From Sporopachydermia quercuum (lineage: Eukaryota; Ascomycota; Sporopachydermiomycetes; Sporopachydermiales; Sporopachydermiaceae), in assembly GCA_001599295.1 (NCBI GenBank), contig BCGN01000003.1, positions 597,148 through 661,147 of the forward strand: 64,000 nucleotides of DNA, written 5' to 3'. A program made the position numbers and the translations under genes. Of this stretch, positions 31,615 to 41,396 are shown in pieces (within the stretch, counting starts at the first letter, position 1; each line of letters begins with the position of its first letter). Under the pieces are notes generated by a model that ran no database searches, was not told the DNA's origin, and worked only from the letters and a program-made list of their open reading frames with translations.

Positions 31615-32946
31615 ATGGCGACCCCAATTACTAGTTATTCTGAGTCGAAGAATGATAGAGCACCTAATCATATAACATATCAAGATAAAAGTAAGAGAAG
31701 GTCAATTCCTAGCATTGAAGCCTCTTATAGGGTTGCGGCTAAGCTTTTTCTTACAAAAAAGTTTGTAAAGTCGTGGAAGCAGCTTCAGCCATTGTTGACC
31801 AAATCGACACAATATAAGAAACAGAATGTTATTCCTAATAACGTTTGGATCAACATATGGAGTTTATATTTAGCACTGATAGATGTGGCAGCAAAAAATT
31901 GTATGGCATATAATGATCTGGGTGTTCAAACACAAGACAGTTATTCTGAAGATGGAGACAATGATACCAGAAGTGTTGATAGTAGTGGAACTTCTTCAGT
32001 TTCTAGTAGTCCTTACTCTTCAGTAATTCTACCGCCAGTTTCTGAAGATATATGGAATAAATCAACACGAATAATGTTAACTACGAAAATTCTTGATGGT
32101 TCTTTGTGGACTGAGATACAAAATGCCACAGGAGAAAACAGCATTATTGACCCGGAACTTGCTTTATCCATATCGTTATTGGAATCACGATTTTGCTATA
32201 ATGATGCGTTGCTCATGAACTCCAAAACATTTATTGAGCATTATTTGACTTCAGTTGAGGTATCATTATTAGAAACGCGTGAGATTGTTTCTTACAACAA
32301 GCTACTAGAGCTTTACGTGCTGCGAATCCTATCCAAGTTACGACTATGGGATGAGGCTGAAGAATTTATCGATATATGTCCATTAATAGATGAAGTGAAG
32401 AAACAGCTTTTCAGAAAATATTTAGGCAAGGAAAAAGAACGTCAAGCAGAACAGGAACAGATACGAAAGCAAAAGAAACATCAGTTGCAGTTAGCACTGC
32501 AGAAGAGAAGAGAAATAGAGAAAGCACAGGCTGAGTCGAAGCAGAGAGACAGGGAAGAAAAGGAGAGAAAACAGCAAGATTTAATACAGCAATCAAAACA
32601 GAGATTGAATGAATATGTAGAGAAACACCAGGAAGCCATTGAAAGCTCGGACGGGAATGACAATCAGTCCCGAAAAAGTGGTTCCAGAAGGTCGAATTCG
32701 CTCTTCTCCAATCTGTTCACAGATTTGTTAGTGCGACTATACCGATTTTATGATAGAGAGCAAGGTAATTTCACATTCAGAGTAATTGTGAGCTCTTTGA
32801 TACTATTGTTTTTTCCTATTATTTATGCAATCAAAAGGAACGAATCGGTTAGAAGAATTGTAACTCTCATTCGAACATTATGCCGTTTCTTGTGGACTTA
32901 TATCGTGAAAACTCTTTCTATGGCTACAAAAGTCACATACATATAG
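31615..32946 (+). CDS. PEX26: Pex26-like tail-anchored peroxisomal assembly protein
   Basis: Likely member of the Pex15/Pex26/APEM9 group, which anchors the Pex1-Pex6 AAA ATPase at the peroxisome to recycle the import receptor Pex5. The first ATG in frame is at 31615 and gives 443 residues. The N-terminal half has the fungal Pex26 pattern: EASYRVAAKLFLTKKFVKSW, NVWINIWSLYLALIDVA, SYNKLLELYVLRIL and LWDEAEEFI. A Lys/Gln/Glu/Arg-rich coiled coil follows (about 268-342), then a single membrane anchor (about 387-406) with a basic 37-residue luminal tail. The similarity I recall is to Pex26 of filamentous ascomycetes rather than S. cerevisiae Pex15. The family is fast-evolving, so the assignment rests on overall layout plus these segments. 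It lies in tandem with TPD3. Confidence 0.72.
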   Translation: MATPITSYSESKNDRAPNHITYQDKSKRRSIPSIEASYRVAAKLFLTKKFVKSWKQLQPLLTKSTQYKKQNVIPNNVWINIWSLYLALIDVAAKNCMAYNDLGVQTQDSYSEDGDNDTRSVDSSGTSSVSSSPYSSVILPPVSEDIWNKSTRIMLTTKILDGSLWTEIQNATGENSIIDPELALSISLLESRFCYNDALLMNSKTFIEHYLTSVEVSLLETREIVSYNKLLELYVLRILSKLRLWDEAEEFIDICPLIDEVKKQLFRKYLGKEKERQAEQEQIRKQKKHQLQLALQKRREIEKAQAESKQRDREEKERKQQDLIQQSKQRLNEYVEKHQEAIESSDGNDNQSRKSGSRRSNSLFSNLFTDLLVRLYRFYDREQGNFTFRVIVSSLILLFFPIIYAIKRNESVRRIVTLIRTLCRFLWTYIVKTLSMATKVTYI

Positions 32947-34053
32947 AAAGCTTCAGATTTTGTGAGTATGTAAATAGAAAATGGTTTGCTCTAGAGAATC
33001 TTAGAAGAAAGCCTGCGGGAAATGGGTTCTTATGTTGAGACTGAACAACACGCGGTACGATGACGTTGTTGTTTCAAACGTACGTATTCTTATAATGATT
33101 TTGAATAATATTTAATATGTAATTGATGTTGAGCTCCCTTTGAGCTGGATTTGATCCTAAACTATTTTTCTACGATCTTTATTATCGATTAACCATCAAT
33201 TGATTGACAATCACGTCAGATCTGTCGATAAGGTTTGGCGTTATAGACACTAGATCTGTTGAGTGCGACTGGAGACGGACAATTCTCTCTGTCCCTTAAC
33301 AATTGTGACATAAAAGTTCGTAAATGACTATCTTGGGATCAATTGAGAGGAGATGAATAATACAAAATGGGCAAATGGACTCCGCTCGTTGAAACAGATG
33401 TCACATACTTCTTTGATTTAATTCAAATAATTCAAATCGGAACAAATGGAATAACTATTTAATTTCACACTATACTTAAGTTTAATACAATAGACCATCA
33501 ACATGTCAACAATTCCCTAAATACTGTGTCCCATTCCAAAGCAAGACATTATCAGGACACGAATCAAACGTTCACGTAATCTATAATCCTCCCAAAATTG
33601 TTGTTACGACTTCATTCAAAACAACTTGCCTGTTAATCCGCATTACTACTGAGAAAACGGAGAAACGGACAACATTCCCCATTGTATATTAAGGAATGTT
33701 CAACTATTCAGAAATTTGATCATTTCTCATCAACGGTTTTACACAATTAATTCAAGAAATTGTTACTTCGATCAATTGATTCTTCTATTTACATTTCCTT
33801 TGAGTTTTACCCATTCTCTTGGATCAACGCAATCAAGTACTATACATCGTTAGTCACTTGCTGTTATCTATGGCAACGTATTGTTTGCTAGAATAACCAT
33901 TTAATCAAAGCGAACAACTATTGTCTCATTGTTTTACTCTCAATCTATTGATTTATATCAAAATCATTACACACACATTGCCTTTCCTCGGCTGAAAAGT
34001 AATCCATTCATTACCGCTCTTTTACTTGCAGTTACCTAGATACATTGTGAACA
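32947..34053. other. intergenic region PEX26-like / TPD3
   Basis: 1.1 kb of AT-rich sequence between tandem genes. It holds the PEX26 terminator region and the TPD3 promoter. No gene or clear motif seen. Confidence 0.55.
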
Positions 34054-36759
34054 ATGGCTGAAGAAGTGCAGCAAGAACTCTATCCGTTGGCTCTGCTGAT
34101 GGAAGAACTAAAGGTAAGACGAATCATGGAGTTTCGCGCGTGTTGGATCGGCAGTTAGAAACGCTGCTCTAATAAGATGTTGATGATAATTATTTAATGT
34201 TCTCTCTCCTTCATTTCCAGTCTTGATCCGGCAGTTGTGTAAGCGACAAGTTTTCTAAACTGTGTACTGACGAACTTTTTGATAGCAAGATGATGTCACT
34301 CATAGGGTACAAGCAATTGAGCGGCTGCCTACAATTGCATTAGCTCTGGGAGCTGAGAAAACCCGTACTGAACTACTTCCTTTTCTAGAAGGTATGCATG
34401 CATTGCTGATGGTTAAATAGATATAGGTCAAGAAAGACCATGTAACTATGTGAGAGAGATACTAACTATGAATATAGAAGTTACCCAAGACGATGAAGAC
34501 GAAGTTTGCACTGTTTTAGGTCAGCAACTTGGCGATTTTGTTCCCTTTGTAGGAGGATCCGAATTTGCTTATGTTTTGATTCCTCCTCTAGAAACATTAG
34601 CAGGATTAGAAGAACCAGTTGTAAGAGATAAAGCTGTGGAATCATTGAATAAAATATGTAATTGTTTGACTCTAAGTCAAATTGATGATTATTTCATTGC
34701 TCTTATTGATCGATTAAGTACTACGGAATGGTTTTCCAGTAGAGTGGCTGCCACAGCTTTGTTCAAAAGCGTTTTCAAAATCAATAATGATAATCTAAGA
34801 GTGCATCTTTTGAAAGCATTTGCTCAGTTAGTTCAAGATGAAGCACCAATGGTCCGTCGGGCTGCTGCTGCTAGTTTACCGGAAATCGTGGAAATATTAG
34901 TAGTGCCGAAAAATCTACAACCTCCTAAACAGCCTGCTGGGGAAGAGGACTCTCCAACCGATGACGATAAAGAAATCGGTGACGATATATTAGATACTCC
35001 TGAGGCTGTTATTGAGGACTCTCTTATTCAAATGTTTGATTTCGAAGCCTCTGATGATCATGATACTGTAAGGTACTTATCTGTTGATGTATTGGAAACC
35101 CTTGCCAGGTGTTTCCATGCCAAATATGGGAAGGATGCTATTAAAGCTTTTCAAGATGAAAAGGAAAGTGGTCAAACATCGGCCGAACCTTCTGGTTCTA
35201 GTACTACAGATACTTCTCCTGAAACTGTAGGCAAAGCTAAGTTGAATGAATTAGTAATCTACACAATGCATTTAGTTGGTGATCCAAGTTGGAAAGTAAG
35301 ATTCCGTGTTGGTGAAAAGTACGCATCACTAGTTAATTCTTTAGGTTTAGAAGATCAAGAGTCGAATGATAAATTGCTGTCTGGCTTTGTTACTCTTTTA
35401 AAAGATCCAGAAGCTGAAACACGTATTGCTATTCTGAAAACTATACCTGAATCCTGTTGCAACTTTGGTGAAGAGGCCATCTTAAAGCATATTCTCCCGG
35501 TTTTGATATTATTAGCTAAGGATGCTAATGAACAGGTCCGAGCAGCAGTTTCCACCAAAATCACATCATTGGCTCCTTTGGTGGGCAGAGAGGAAACATT
35601 AGCTCAGTTGATTCCTGTGGTGCTTCAAATGCTTAAAGATGAATTTCCAGAGGTCAGATTGAATGTGATTGCTAATCTGAAAGCTGTTAATGGAACTGTG
35701 GGGATTGGTGAGCTGTCTAACTCCTTACTTCCTGCTATCACTGAACTAGCAAAGGACAAGCAATGGAGAGTCAGACTGGCAATAATAGAGTATATTCCTT
35801 TATTAGCTGAACAGCTAGGAGCTGCATTCTTTGATAAGGAATTGGGTTCTTTATGTATGAGCTGGTTATGGGATCCTGTTTATTCTATTCGTGTAGCTGC
35901 TGTCACGAATCTGCAAAAGCTAACATTAGTGTTTGGTGCTGAGTGGGCCAAACAAGAAATAATAATCCCTATTTTGTCCTTGAGCCAGGAAAGGCTAGAA
36001 AATCGTTCTAGTGGCTCAGACAATAGCAACCCCAGCAATAGCAACCCCAGCAATAGCAACAATAGCAACATCAACAATGACACCAACATAAACAATAACA
36101 ACAATACTGACACTACTACTAGCAATACTAATGATAATGATAATAACGATTCTGGTGAGCCTGGCGATTTACCAGTTGATGAACCAGATTCTGCATCAGC
36201 ACAAGAAGGCACTTTTGATATACATAAAAGCTTTATGTATCGGATCACGTCTTTGTTTGCTGTAACCAAATTGGCTCCTGTGGTTGATGCTTCAATCATT
36301 GAACAGTACATAATTCCTTATGTTGACTCATTGGTTGAAGATGGGGTTCCCAACATCAGATTCAATGTAGCTACAGCCTATTTCAACATATCGCAAGCGC
36401 TTCTTCAGAAATCCGTTCCAGAAAGTAATACAACTGAGGCCAAAAACTTGGCAGGCAAGCAAAATGGAGGAAACAATGAAACAGAAGCAACTCCAGGTTT
36501 GGGGAATATCATTAAAAGCTCTGAAGATGATGAGCTTGACTCAGTTGCTACCTCTAATACTTCTTCACCCGTTGAATCGGTTATCAATGGTGATGGAGAT
36601 AATGAATGGAAGAAGTTCTGTACAAGTCAAGCTATAGAATTGATCAAAACACATATTGTTCCTAGGCTGGAATCATTAGAGAAAGATGAAGATGTGGATG
36701 TTCGATATTTTGCAAACCAAAGCCGACAGAGTATTATGGATTTAGTAGAGAATTTCTAG
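34054..36759 (+). CDS. TPD3: PP2A scaffold (A) subunit Tpd3, two introns
   Basis: HEAT-repeat scaffold that joins the PP2A catalytic subunit to its B-type regulators. Exon 1 is 34054-34113, exon 2 is 34286-34391 and exon 3 is 34478-36759, giving 815 residues. Exon 1 encodes the conserved [12 protein letters not shown] and exon 2 the [21 protein letters not shown] repeat, running into [10 protein letters not shown] across the second junction. About fifteen HEAT repeats follow, ending [12 protein letters not shown]. Two low-complexity insertions lie inside: an acidic one around 200 and an Asn/Ser/Thr/Asp-rich one at about 562-618, which makes the protein much longer than the roughly 600 residues usual for the family. 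Two adjacent CTG codons encode residues 14-15 in the conserved LALL, so CTG is leucine here. It converges with the PMU1-like gene, 137 bp apart. Confidence 0.95.
34114..34285 (+). other. intron 1 of TPD3
   Basis: 172 nt, phase 0. The donor is GTAAGA, the branch motif TACTGAC lies at 34265-34271, and the acceptor TAG ends 14 nt later. Confidence 0.88.
34392..34477 (+). other. intron 2 of TPD3
   Basis: 86 nt, phase 1. The donor is GTATGC, a perfect TACTAAC lies at 34460-34466, and the acceptor TAG ends 11 nt later. Confidence 0.92.
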
Positions 36760-36896
36760 CAGCTCATCCGGCAAAGAGGAACGATAAAAAGGAAGAAAAG
36801 AAAAGACTTTATGGCTTTACAAACTCATATATATTATATACCTGTATGATATATTCATTTATTTATATATGCCATGAATAATTTATATTACAACTT

Positions 36897-37925
36897 TTAT
36901 TCTACTGTAGGTACCAATCGCTCTGCCCTAACAACCATTGGTAACATCCCACCAGGTTGAACTAAAAACTTATGGTGCCCTGTAACAAGGCAAAAAGCTC
37001 TAATGGTTCCTGAATGACAAGTAATACTTATATATTGGGATGGTGATATTTTGAACAGATCATTGAGCCATCGATTAACTCTGAAGCAGTGATCTGACAC
37101 ACGCTCTCTTTCGTCTTCCTTCCATGACTCATCTGTCTCAGTAACAGAATCATCAAGGTCAAAGTATTTGAAGAACCCTTGGCCATCAGTTTGAGTCACA
37201 TCTACGTCGCTGAAATTAACTGTTTTGGGTAAACTGTCTCCTTGACGCTGAAATCTCTCAGTTAAATGCTTTCTGTTTGCTCTTCTATCGCAGGTGTACT
37301 GTCCCATTTGCTCCCGAAGGTTTTCATACATTGCTGGTATGTAGTTTTTCTTACCGTTATTAAAAGCAATGTCACCCCAAGTATATACACAAGTATCACC
37401 AGCTCTAGTGAAAGGTGAGCAATAATATTCTGTTGGAAAAGGAGCTCCAACACCAAGCTCTTTCTTCCAAGCAGTATTCATTACATACGCTTGCTTAATA
37501 CCAAGAGCTGTCAAATATGCATCAGGACCCCAAGTGAACTCTCCAAATCCATTAAGCCTGTATAGCTTTTCATGCCATACATAACTGCCATAAATCTCTT
37601 GCACTAGATTGTGTATGCCTTGCCCATGGCGAGCAATGAACAGGACTTTGTATGATACATTGGTAGGAGCATCAGCGTTCAGTTTATTGACTTGAGATTT
37701 GAATTCTTCCCATGACGAGGCCTTTCTGCCAAAGTTACTGGTCAAGATGTCAATTGTTTGATATGGAATGCTTCTATCTGATTGGAGAAACATATCAGGC
37801 ACAATTTCAAACTTGAAAGGATGATCTTCTAGTGGAGATTCTTCTAGTAATTTCTCATATGTCTCTCGGAATACTTCTCCTGTGTTATGATCAGAGTAAT
37901 TTGATGTGCCCGTTGATCCTAACAT
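36897..37925 (-). CDS. PMU1: histidine phosphatase-superfamily protein, Pmu1-like
   Basis: Cytosolic phosphoglycerate mutase-like protein of 342 residues. Members of this yeast group act as phosphatases of uncertain physiological substrate. The catalytic histidine is H100 in the LFIARHGQG motif. Other matches to Pmu1 are TSNFGRKASSWEEFKSQVNKLN, TWGPDAYLTALGIKQA, YCSPFTRAGDT, NLREQMGQYTCDRRANRK and the second histidine in ITCHSGTIRAF. The C-terminus VQPGGMLPMVVRAER also fits. The start at 37925 is the only upstream ATG in frame. It shares a 137-bp convergent spacer with TPD3. Confidence 0.85.
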   Translation of the reverse strand: MLGSTGTSNYSDHNTGEVFRETYEKLLEESPLEDHPFKFEIVPDMFLQSDRSIPYQTIDILTSNFGRKASSWEEFKSQVNKLNADAPTNVSYKVLFIARHGQGIHNLVQEIYGSYVWHEKLYRLNGFGEFTWGPDAYLTALGIKQAYVMNTAWKKELGVGAPFPTEYYCSPFTRAGDTCVYTWGDIAFNNGKKNYIPAMYENLREQMGQYTCDRRANRKHLTERFQRQGDSLPKTVNFSDVDVTQTDGQGFFKYFDLDDSVTETDESWKEDERERVSDHCFRVNRWLNDLFKISPSQYISITCHSGTIRAFCLVTGHHKFLVQPGGMLPMVVRAERLVPTVE

Positions 37926-38605
37926 TTTGATAAATATGCAACGATGATGTTTTGATATCTTTGATTGAACTGATGATCTAGTGGCGTATCTCTATTGTTG
38001 TTCTTTGTTCTCTATTGCTTATCAGATTAGATCTGGATGTATCAGCGATTCACAGTTTTCAAGTGCCGAGGTTTAACAATGTTGGAAATAAACAGTGATG
38101 ATGAAGTCACTGCAGCGAGCTTTTCGGTATTTGATATATCCTTGTCTGAAGATAATAAGGAAAAACTACTGTTGAACAGCTATCTAAACGCAAGTTTCAA
38201 GTTACCTAACCGTCAATTAACTGATTATTCTCTAACATATATACTAGCAGTGGTAATAGTATAGCTACTTTCAATGAAATCCTAACCCATTCGTCAGAAA
38301 GCGAGACTATGAAGATCAACAAGATGGGGACGTTCATAGCCAGTTGATCGTCAGTTAATGAACTATGGAAGAATACAAGGAAAAGGATAAACCAATAACC
38401 TGGTTGGTAACCAGCTTCTCTGTGCAAGACGCATGAAATGTAGTTCTGCCTCATCGTCATACAGAGAAGGAACAATAAGGTTGAGGAGCGTTTAAACTTA
38501 AATATAAGGTTTAGACAGGGAGGAGGAAAAAGTTACAGTAAACTGGGCTAGTTTTGGGGTAGGATACAAAAACAAGAAGAGTACATTTTCAATTTCAAAA
38601 AGTAC
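37926..38605. other. intergenic region PMU1-like / tRNA-Val
   Basis: 680 bp with two overlapping short frames, 38037-38264 (+) and 38206-38475 (-, hydrophobic). Neither resembles a known protein; I leave them uncalled. Confidence 0.45.
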
Positions 38606-38678
38606 GGTCTAGTGGTGTAACGGTTATCACGTCTCGTTTACACCGAGGAGGCTCCGAGTTCGATTCTCGGCTGGATCA
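38606..38678 (+). tRNA. tRNA-Val, anticodon UAC
   Basis: 73 nt folding into a full cloverleaf. The acceptor stem GGTCTAG pairs with CTGGATC (two G-U pairs) with A as discriminator. The D loop contains GG, the anticodon stem TCTCG/CGAGG closes the loop TTTACAC with anticodon TAC, and the T arm contains GAGTTCGATTCTC (B box). There is no intron and no encoded CCA, as usual in eukaryotes. It decodes GUA. Confidence 0.96.
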
Positions 38679-38681
38679 TTC

Positions 38682-38686
38682 TTTTT
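38682..38686 (+). terminator. RNA polymerase III terminator of tRNA-Val
   Basis: A run of five T begins four bases after the mature 3' end of the tRNA, the usual Pol III stop signal. Confidence 0.8.
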
Positions 38687-39257
38687 GGTTTATGTTTTGG
38701 TATCTTGGTATTATGATTGTATGGTTGAAAGAGTATTGTTTATTATTTATTATTTACACCAATACCGTTTATATTCAGCAGATTGTTTCTTTCTAATGTA
38801 TGTTGAGCACTATTTTGGTTTTACATGTCTCCTATGCTGATAGGCAAAGGGCAGGACACACTCTCTAAGGATTGAATGCGAATGTCTAGATAGGTATAGA
38901 AAAGTTTATACAAACGCTATATTCCTGTGGCTAGGTGATGTAGTTGATTTTAACAGCTGATTATAATGAAGAATCATGTTTTGAGTGTACGGGCTGAACT
39001 GTTCTTAGAGATTCACTTCTTTTGGTATTCCAGTTCATCAATAACGGGTTCAAATGGTATACAGATGTGAAATGTTGAAGCCGACAAATAAATAACACTT
39101 AACCTCCATTAAAATTTATCTTCGCCCTAGTAACTATAATTATGCTTGACAGCCTTTCTGTATTGCCTAATTCCTTAATTCCTTCTTCTTCATGTAAAGT
39201 AAATCTCAATACTATCTATCTCATCCAATTTCAATCTGATTACCAATAGTGAAAGAG
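38687..39257. other. intergenic region tRNA-Val / NTG 3' end
   Basis: About 570 bp of AT-rich sequence. I see no LTR-type remnant beside the tRNA and no gene. Confidence 0.5.
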
Positions 39258-40388
39258 TCAAAACTCTAAGTCAGCTTTTGAAAACGTTCTGCTCGGTTTA
39301 CCTGATTTCAAAGTTGCTAGTTGACTTGCAAAATCAGTCTCATCATCAGCATTCCTCTGTGCAAAAACTTTGCTCACTACCCCAGGGCATAAACCTGAAA
39401 CCGCAAGAGTGCATATATCGCATCTTGGAGCTCGAGGAGCGCATACAGTTTGGCCAAATCCTACCAGCACTGGATTTAGCTCCATCCATAAATCCCGTGG
39501 TAACCAACTCTCTAAACTCTCCCTAGTTGTTTCAGGAGTTTGGTTCTTTTTCTTCTTTGTCCGGGGATCAATCCAATTCCACATAGCAGCCAATCGATGT
39601 ATATGAGTATCAATACCAATACCATCGGTCTTATTCCAGGCTTTCTGTAGTAGTAAATATCCCATTTTTGGTCCAACTCCGGGAAAAGATGTAATATCAT
39701 CAATTTCTTTTGGAATATCACCGTTGTGTTTCTCTTGGATGATCACTGATGTTTGCTTTATATATTTGGACTTCTTATTATGAAACCCCACACTGAAAAT
39801 CTGTGTATCAAGATCTTTCTCGCTTATTTTTAGAATAGACTCAAGACATATTCCCTGTGGGTACCCTAGCTCGAGTTGTATATATTGCTGCAGTTTACTC
39901 ATTGCTTGATAGTTTACCTCATCTTTAGTTTGAGATGACAGCATCAGGGCTATAAGTAGTTGAAACCTGTAAGTCCTACCATCCTCTTGTTTAATTCCAG
40001 GTCCGCTGATTCTCTCAGGTATCATATGACAGCCCATCATGTCTACTGGAGTTATTAATTGTTCTCTCATAGCTTTCACCTGCTGGTATAGCTCTCGCCA
40101 GTTCTTGGGTTCCCAGCCAATCACCTGCTGCTGATTACACTCATGATGGTGTTCCTGTTTAAGTAGTAGTCCTTTATCCGATCTCACAATCTTCTTGGGT
40201 TTTCTAAGAGAATTCAAATCCACTTTCTTTTCTATTTCTTCTTTTTTAGTTTCCAACAATGCTGAGTCGTTTAAATCTTCATATTTGGTCTCAGTTTTTA
40301 TTGATATCTGCCTACTAAGCTTCCTTCGTTTAGAAGGATGAATGCTCGTTTCAAGCACTGCTTTTCTACCTGATCTCAACGTAACCAT
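39258..40388 (-). CDS. NTG1: endonuclease III homologue (DNA glycosylase/AP lyase), Ntg type
   Basis: Bifunctional glycosylase that removes oxidised pyrimidines in base excision repair, in nucleus and possibly mitochondria. The 376-residue product has a basic N-terminus with an RRK-type NLS, then the helix-hairpin-helix GPD fold: LLIALMLSSQTKDEVN, FPGVGPKMGYLLL with catalytic lysine K241, and GIDTHIHRLAAMW with catalytic aspartate D260. Four cysteines (316, 323, 326, 334) in GFGQTVCAPRAPRCDIC fit a [4Fe-4S] cluster with spacing C-x6-C-x2-C-x7-C, slightly longer in the last gap than the bacterial x5. Yeasts can have Ntg1 and Ntg2; the sequence alone does not tell which this is. Confidence 0.93.
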   Translation of the reverse strand: MVTLRSGRKAVLETSIHPSKRRKLSRQISIKTETKYEDLNDSALLETKKEEIEKKVDLNSLRKPKKIVRSDKGLLLKQEHHHECNQQQVIGWEPKNWRELYQQVKAMREQLITPVDMMGCHMIPERISGPGIKQEDGRTYRFQLLIALMLSSQTKDEVNYQAMSKLQQYIQLELGYPQGICLESILKISEKDLDTQIFSVGFHNKKSKYIKQTSVIIQEKHNGDIPKEIDDITSFPGVGPKMGYLLLQKAWNKTDGIGIDTHIHRLAAMWNWIDPRTKKKKNQTPETTRESLESWLPRDLWMELNPVLVGFGQTVCAPRAPRCDICTLAVSGLCPGVVSKVFAQRNADDETDFASQLATLKSGKPSRTFSKADLEF

Positions 40389-41396
40389 CCTTCNACAAAG
40401 TCGCCTTCAATCTTTCACTAGTTATAAAGCAGCATATAGCTAAACGCATATACACGATAAACAATCTGTCCTCAATAAGTCTCTCAAGTACCTTACAAGA
40501 CAGTTAGTAATCAGTTTTGTCTTTCCTCGAAGATACAAATGAATTTTTGCCTACAGATAAAATTTGGGCGTTCTGTTTAAAGTTTGAGCTAACTTTTAGA
40601 TTCTTACCTTTTTTGATTTGGCGTTTGTTCTTTGCAGAGATTAGTTAAACTTAACTTTTCTAAGCTCAAGAACTAAGCATGTGGGAATAAGAATGCATAA
40701 TAATATAATGGCTAGTCTATGTATTTTATGATATTCCTTGTAGGTATGGAACTAATAAAACGTCATTCCAATAGCTTTTGGTTTTCATTTTCGACTGATA
40801 ATGATGACCAAAGTTCTTATTTGTCTAGATCTGCACGGTTCTTGTTCATATCTGTTCTGCAATTTTCCAACTGACTTCCTCATATTAAACAGGCAGTCAA
40901 CGAAAGTTTTCTTATAAGGCTGTTTAGCCCGTTTGAAGATTATTCAACCTAAAATCTAAACAGTATGTTGTAGAGTCTAGAGTTTCATGCTTTCCTATCG
41001 TCTGTTTAATTGTTCCTATCAATCAAGCTGCATGATATTCCTACCAAATGCTTTTATTAAAAAAAAGAGTGAAGCAAGATAGCAACCGTAAGATTTTTGA
41101 CCAATACAACATTCTCTCTACAGTGTTAATACAAAGTTCAATTATTTCATTTAGTTTGTTTCCTNATAAATCTACAAAGAAAATAAAACATTCATATCTC
41201 GTCTCTACTTCTAATCATAAACAATTACATGTTCCATCATCAACTTCTCCACCTCTTCACTTCTCCACCTCTCCATCTTTCCTCTATGTCTTTCCTCTAT
41301 GTTCCTCATCATACATTCATCTCCATCGGCTCTTTGTCGTGTTTCCTCATCCCATCTCCCACACACTCCTATCCCATACTATCCTATCCTCAACCA
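40389..41396. other. intergenic region NTG / CCR4
   Basis: NTG promoter and CCR4 3' flank. A pyrimidine-rich patch with short tandem repeats lies at 41244-41302. A long plus-strand frame at 41048-41449 is low-complexity Ser/Pro/His and opposite CCR4, so it is not called. Confidence 0.55.
41244..41302. repeat. two short tandem duplications in pyrimidine-rich DNA
   Basis: A 16-bp unit starting ACTTCTCCACCTCT is repeated imperfectly at 41244-41275, followed by a perfect 13-bp duplication of TCTTTCCTCTATG at 41277-41302. The tract lies 95-153 bp beyond the CCR4 stop, probably in its 3' UTR. Confidence 0.7.

Noticed and set aside
38037-38475. Overlapping frames on opposite strands between PMU1 and the tRNA
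   Set aside because: No homology recognised and no paired splice sites; cannot be supported as genes.
38679-39257. Search for an LTR-type element next to the tRNA gene
   Set aside because: No terminal repeat pair, integrase or reverse transcriptase motif was seen here or elsewhere in the window.
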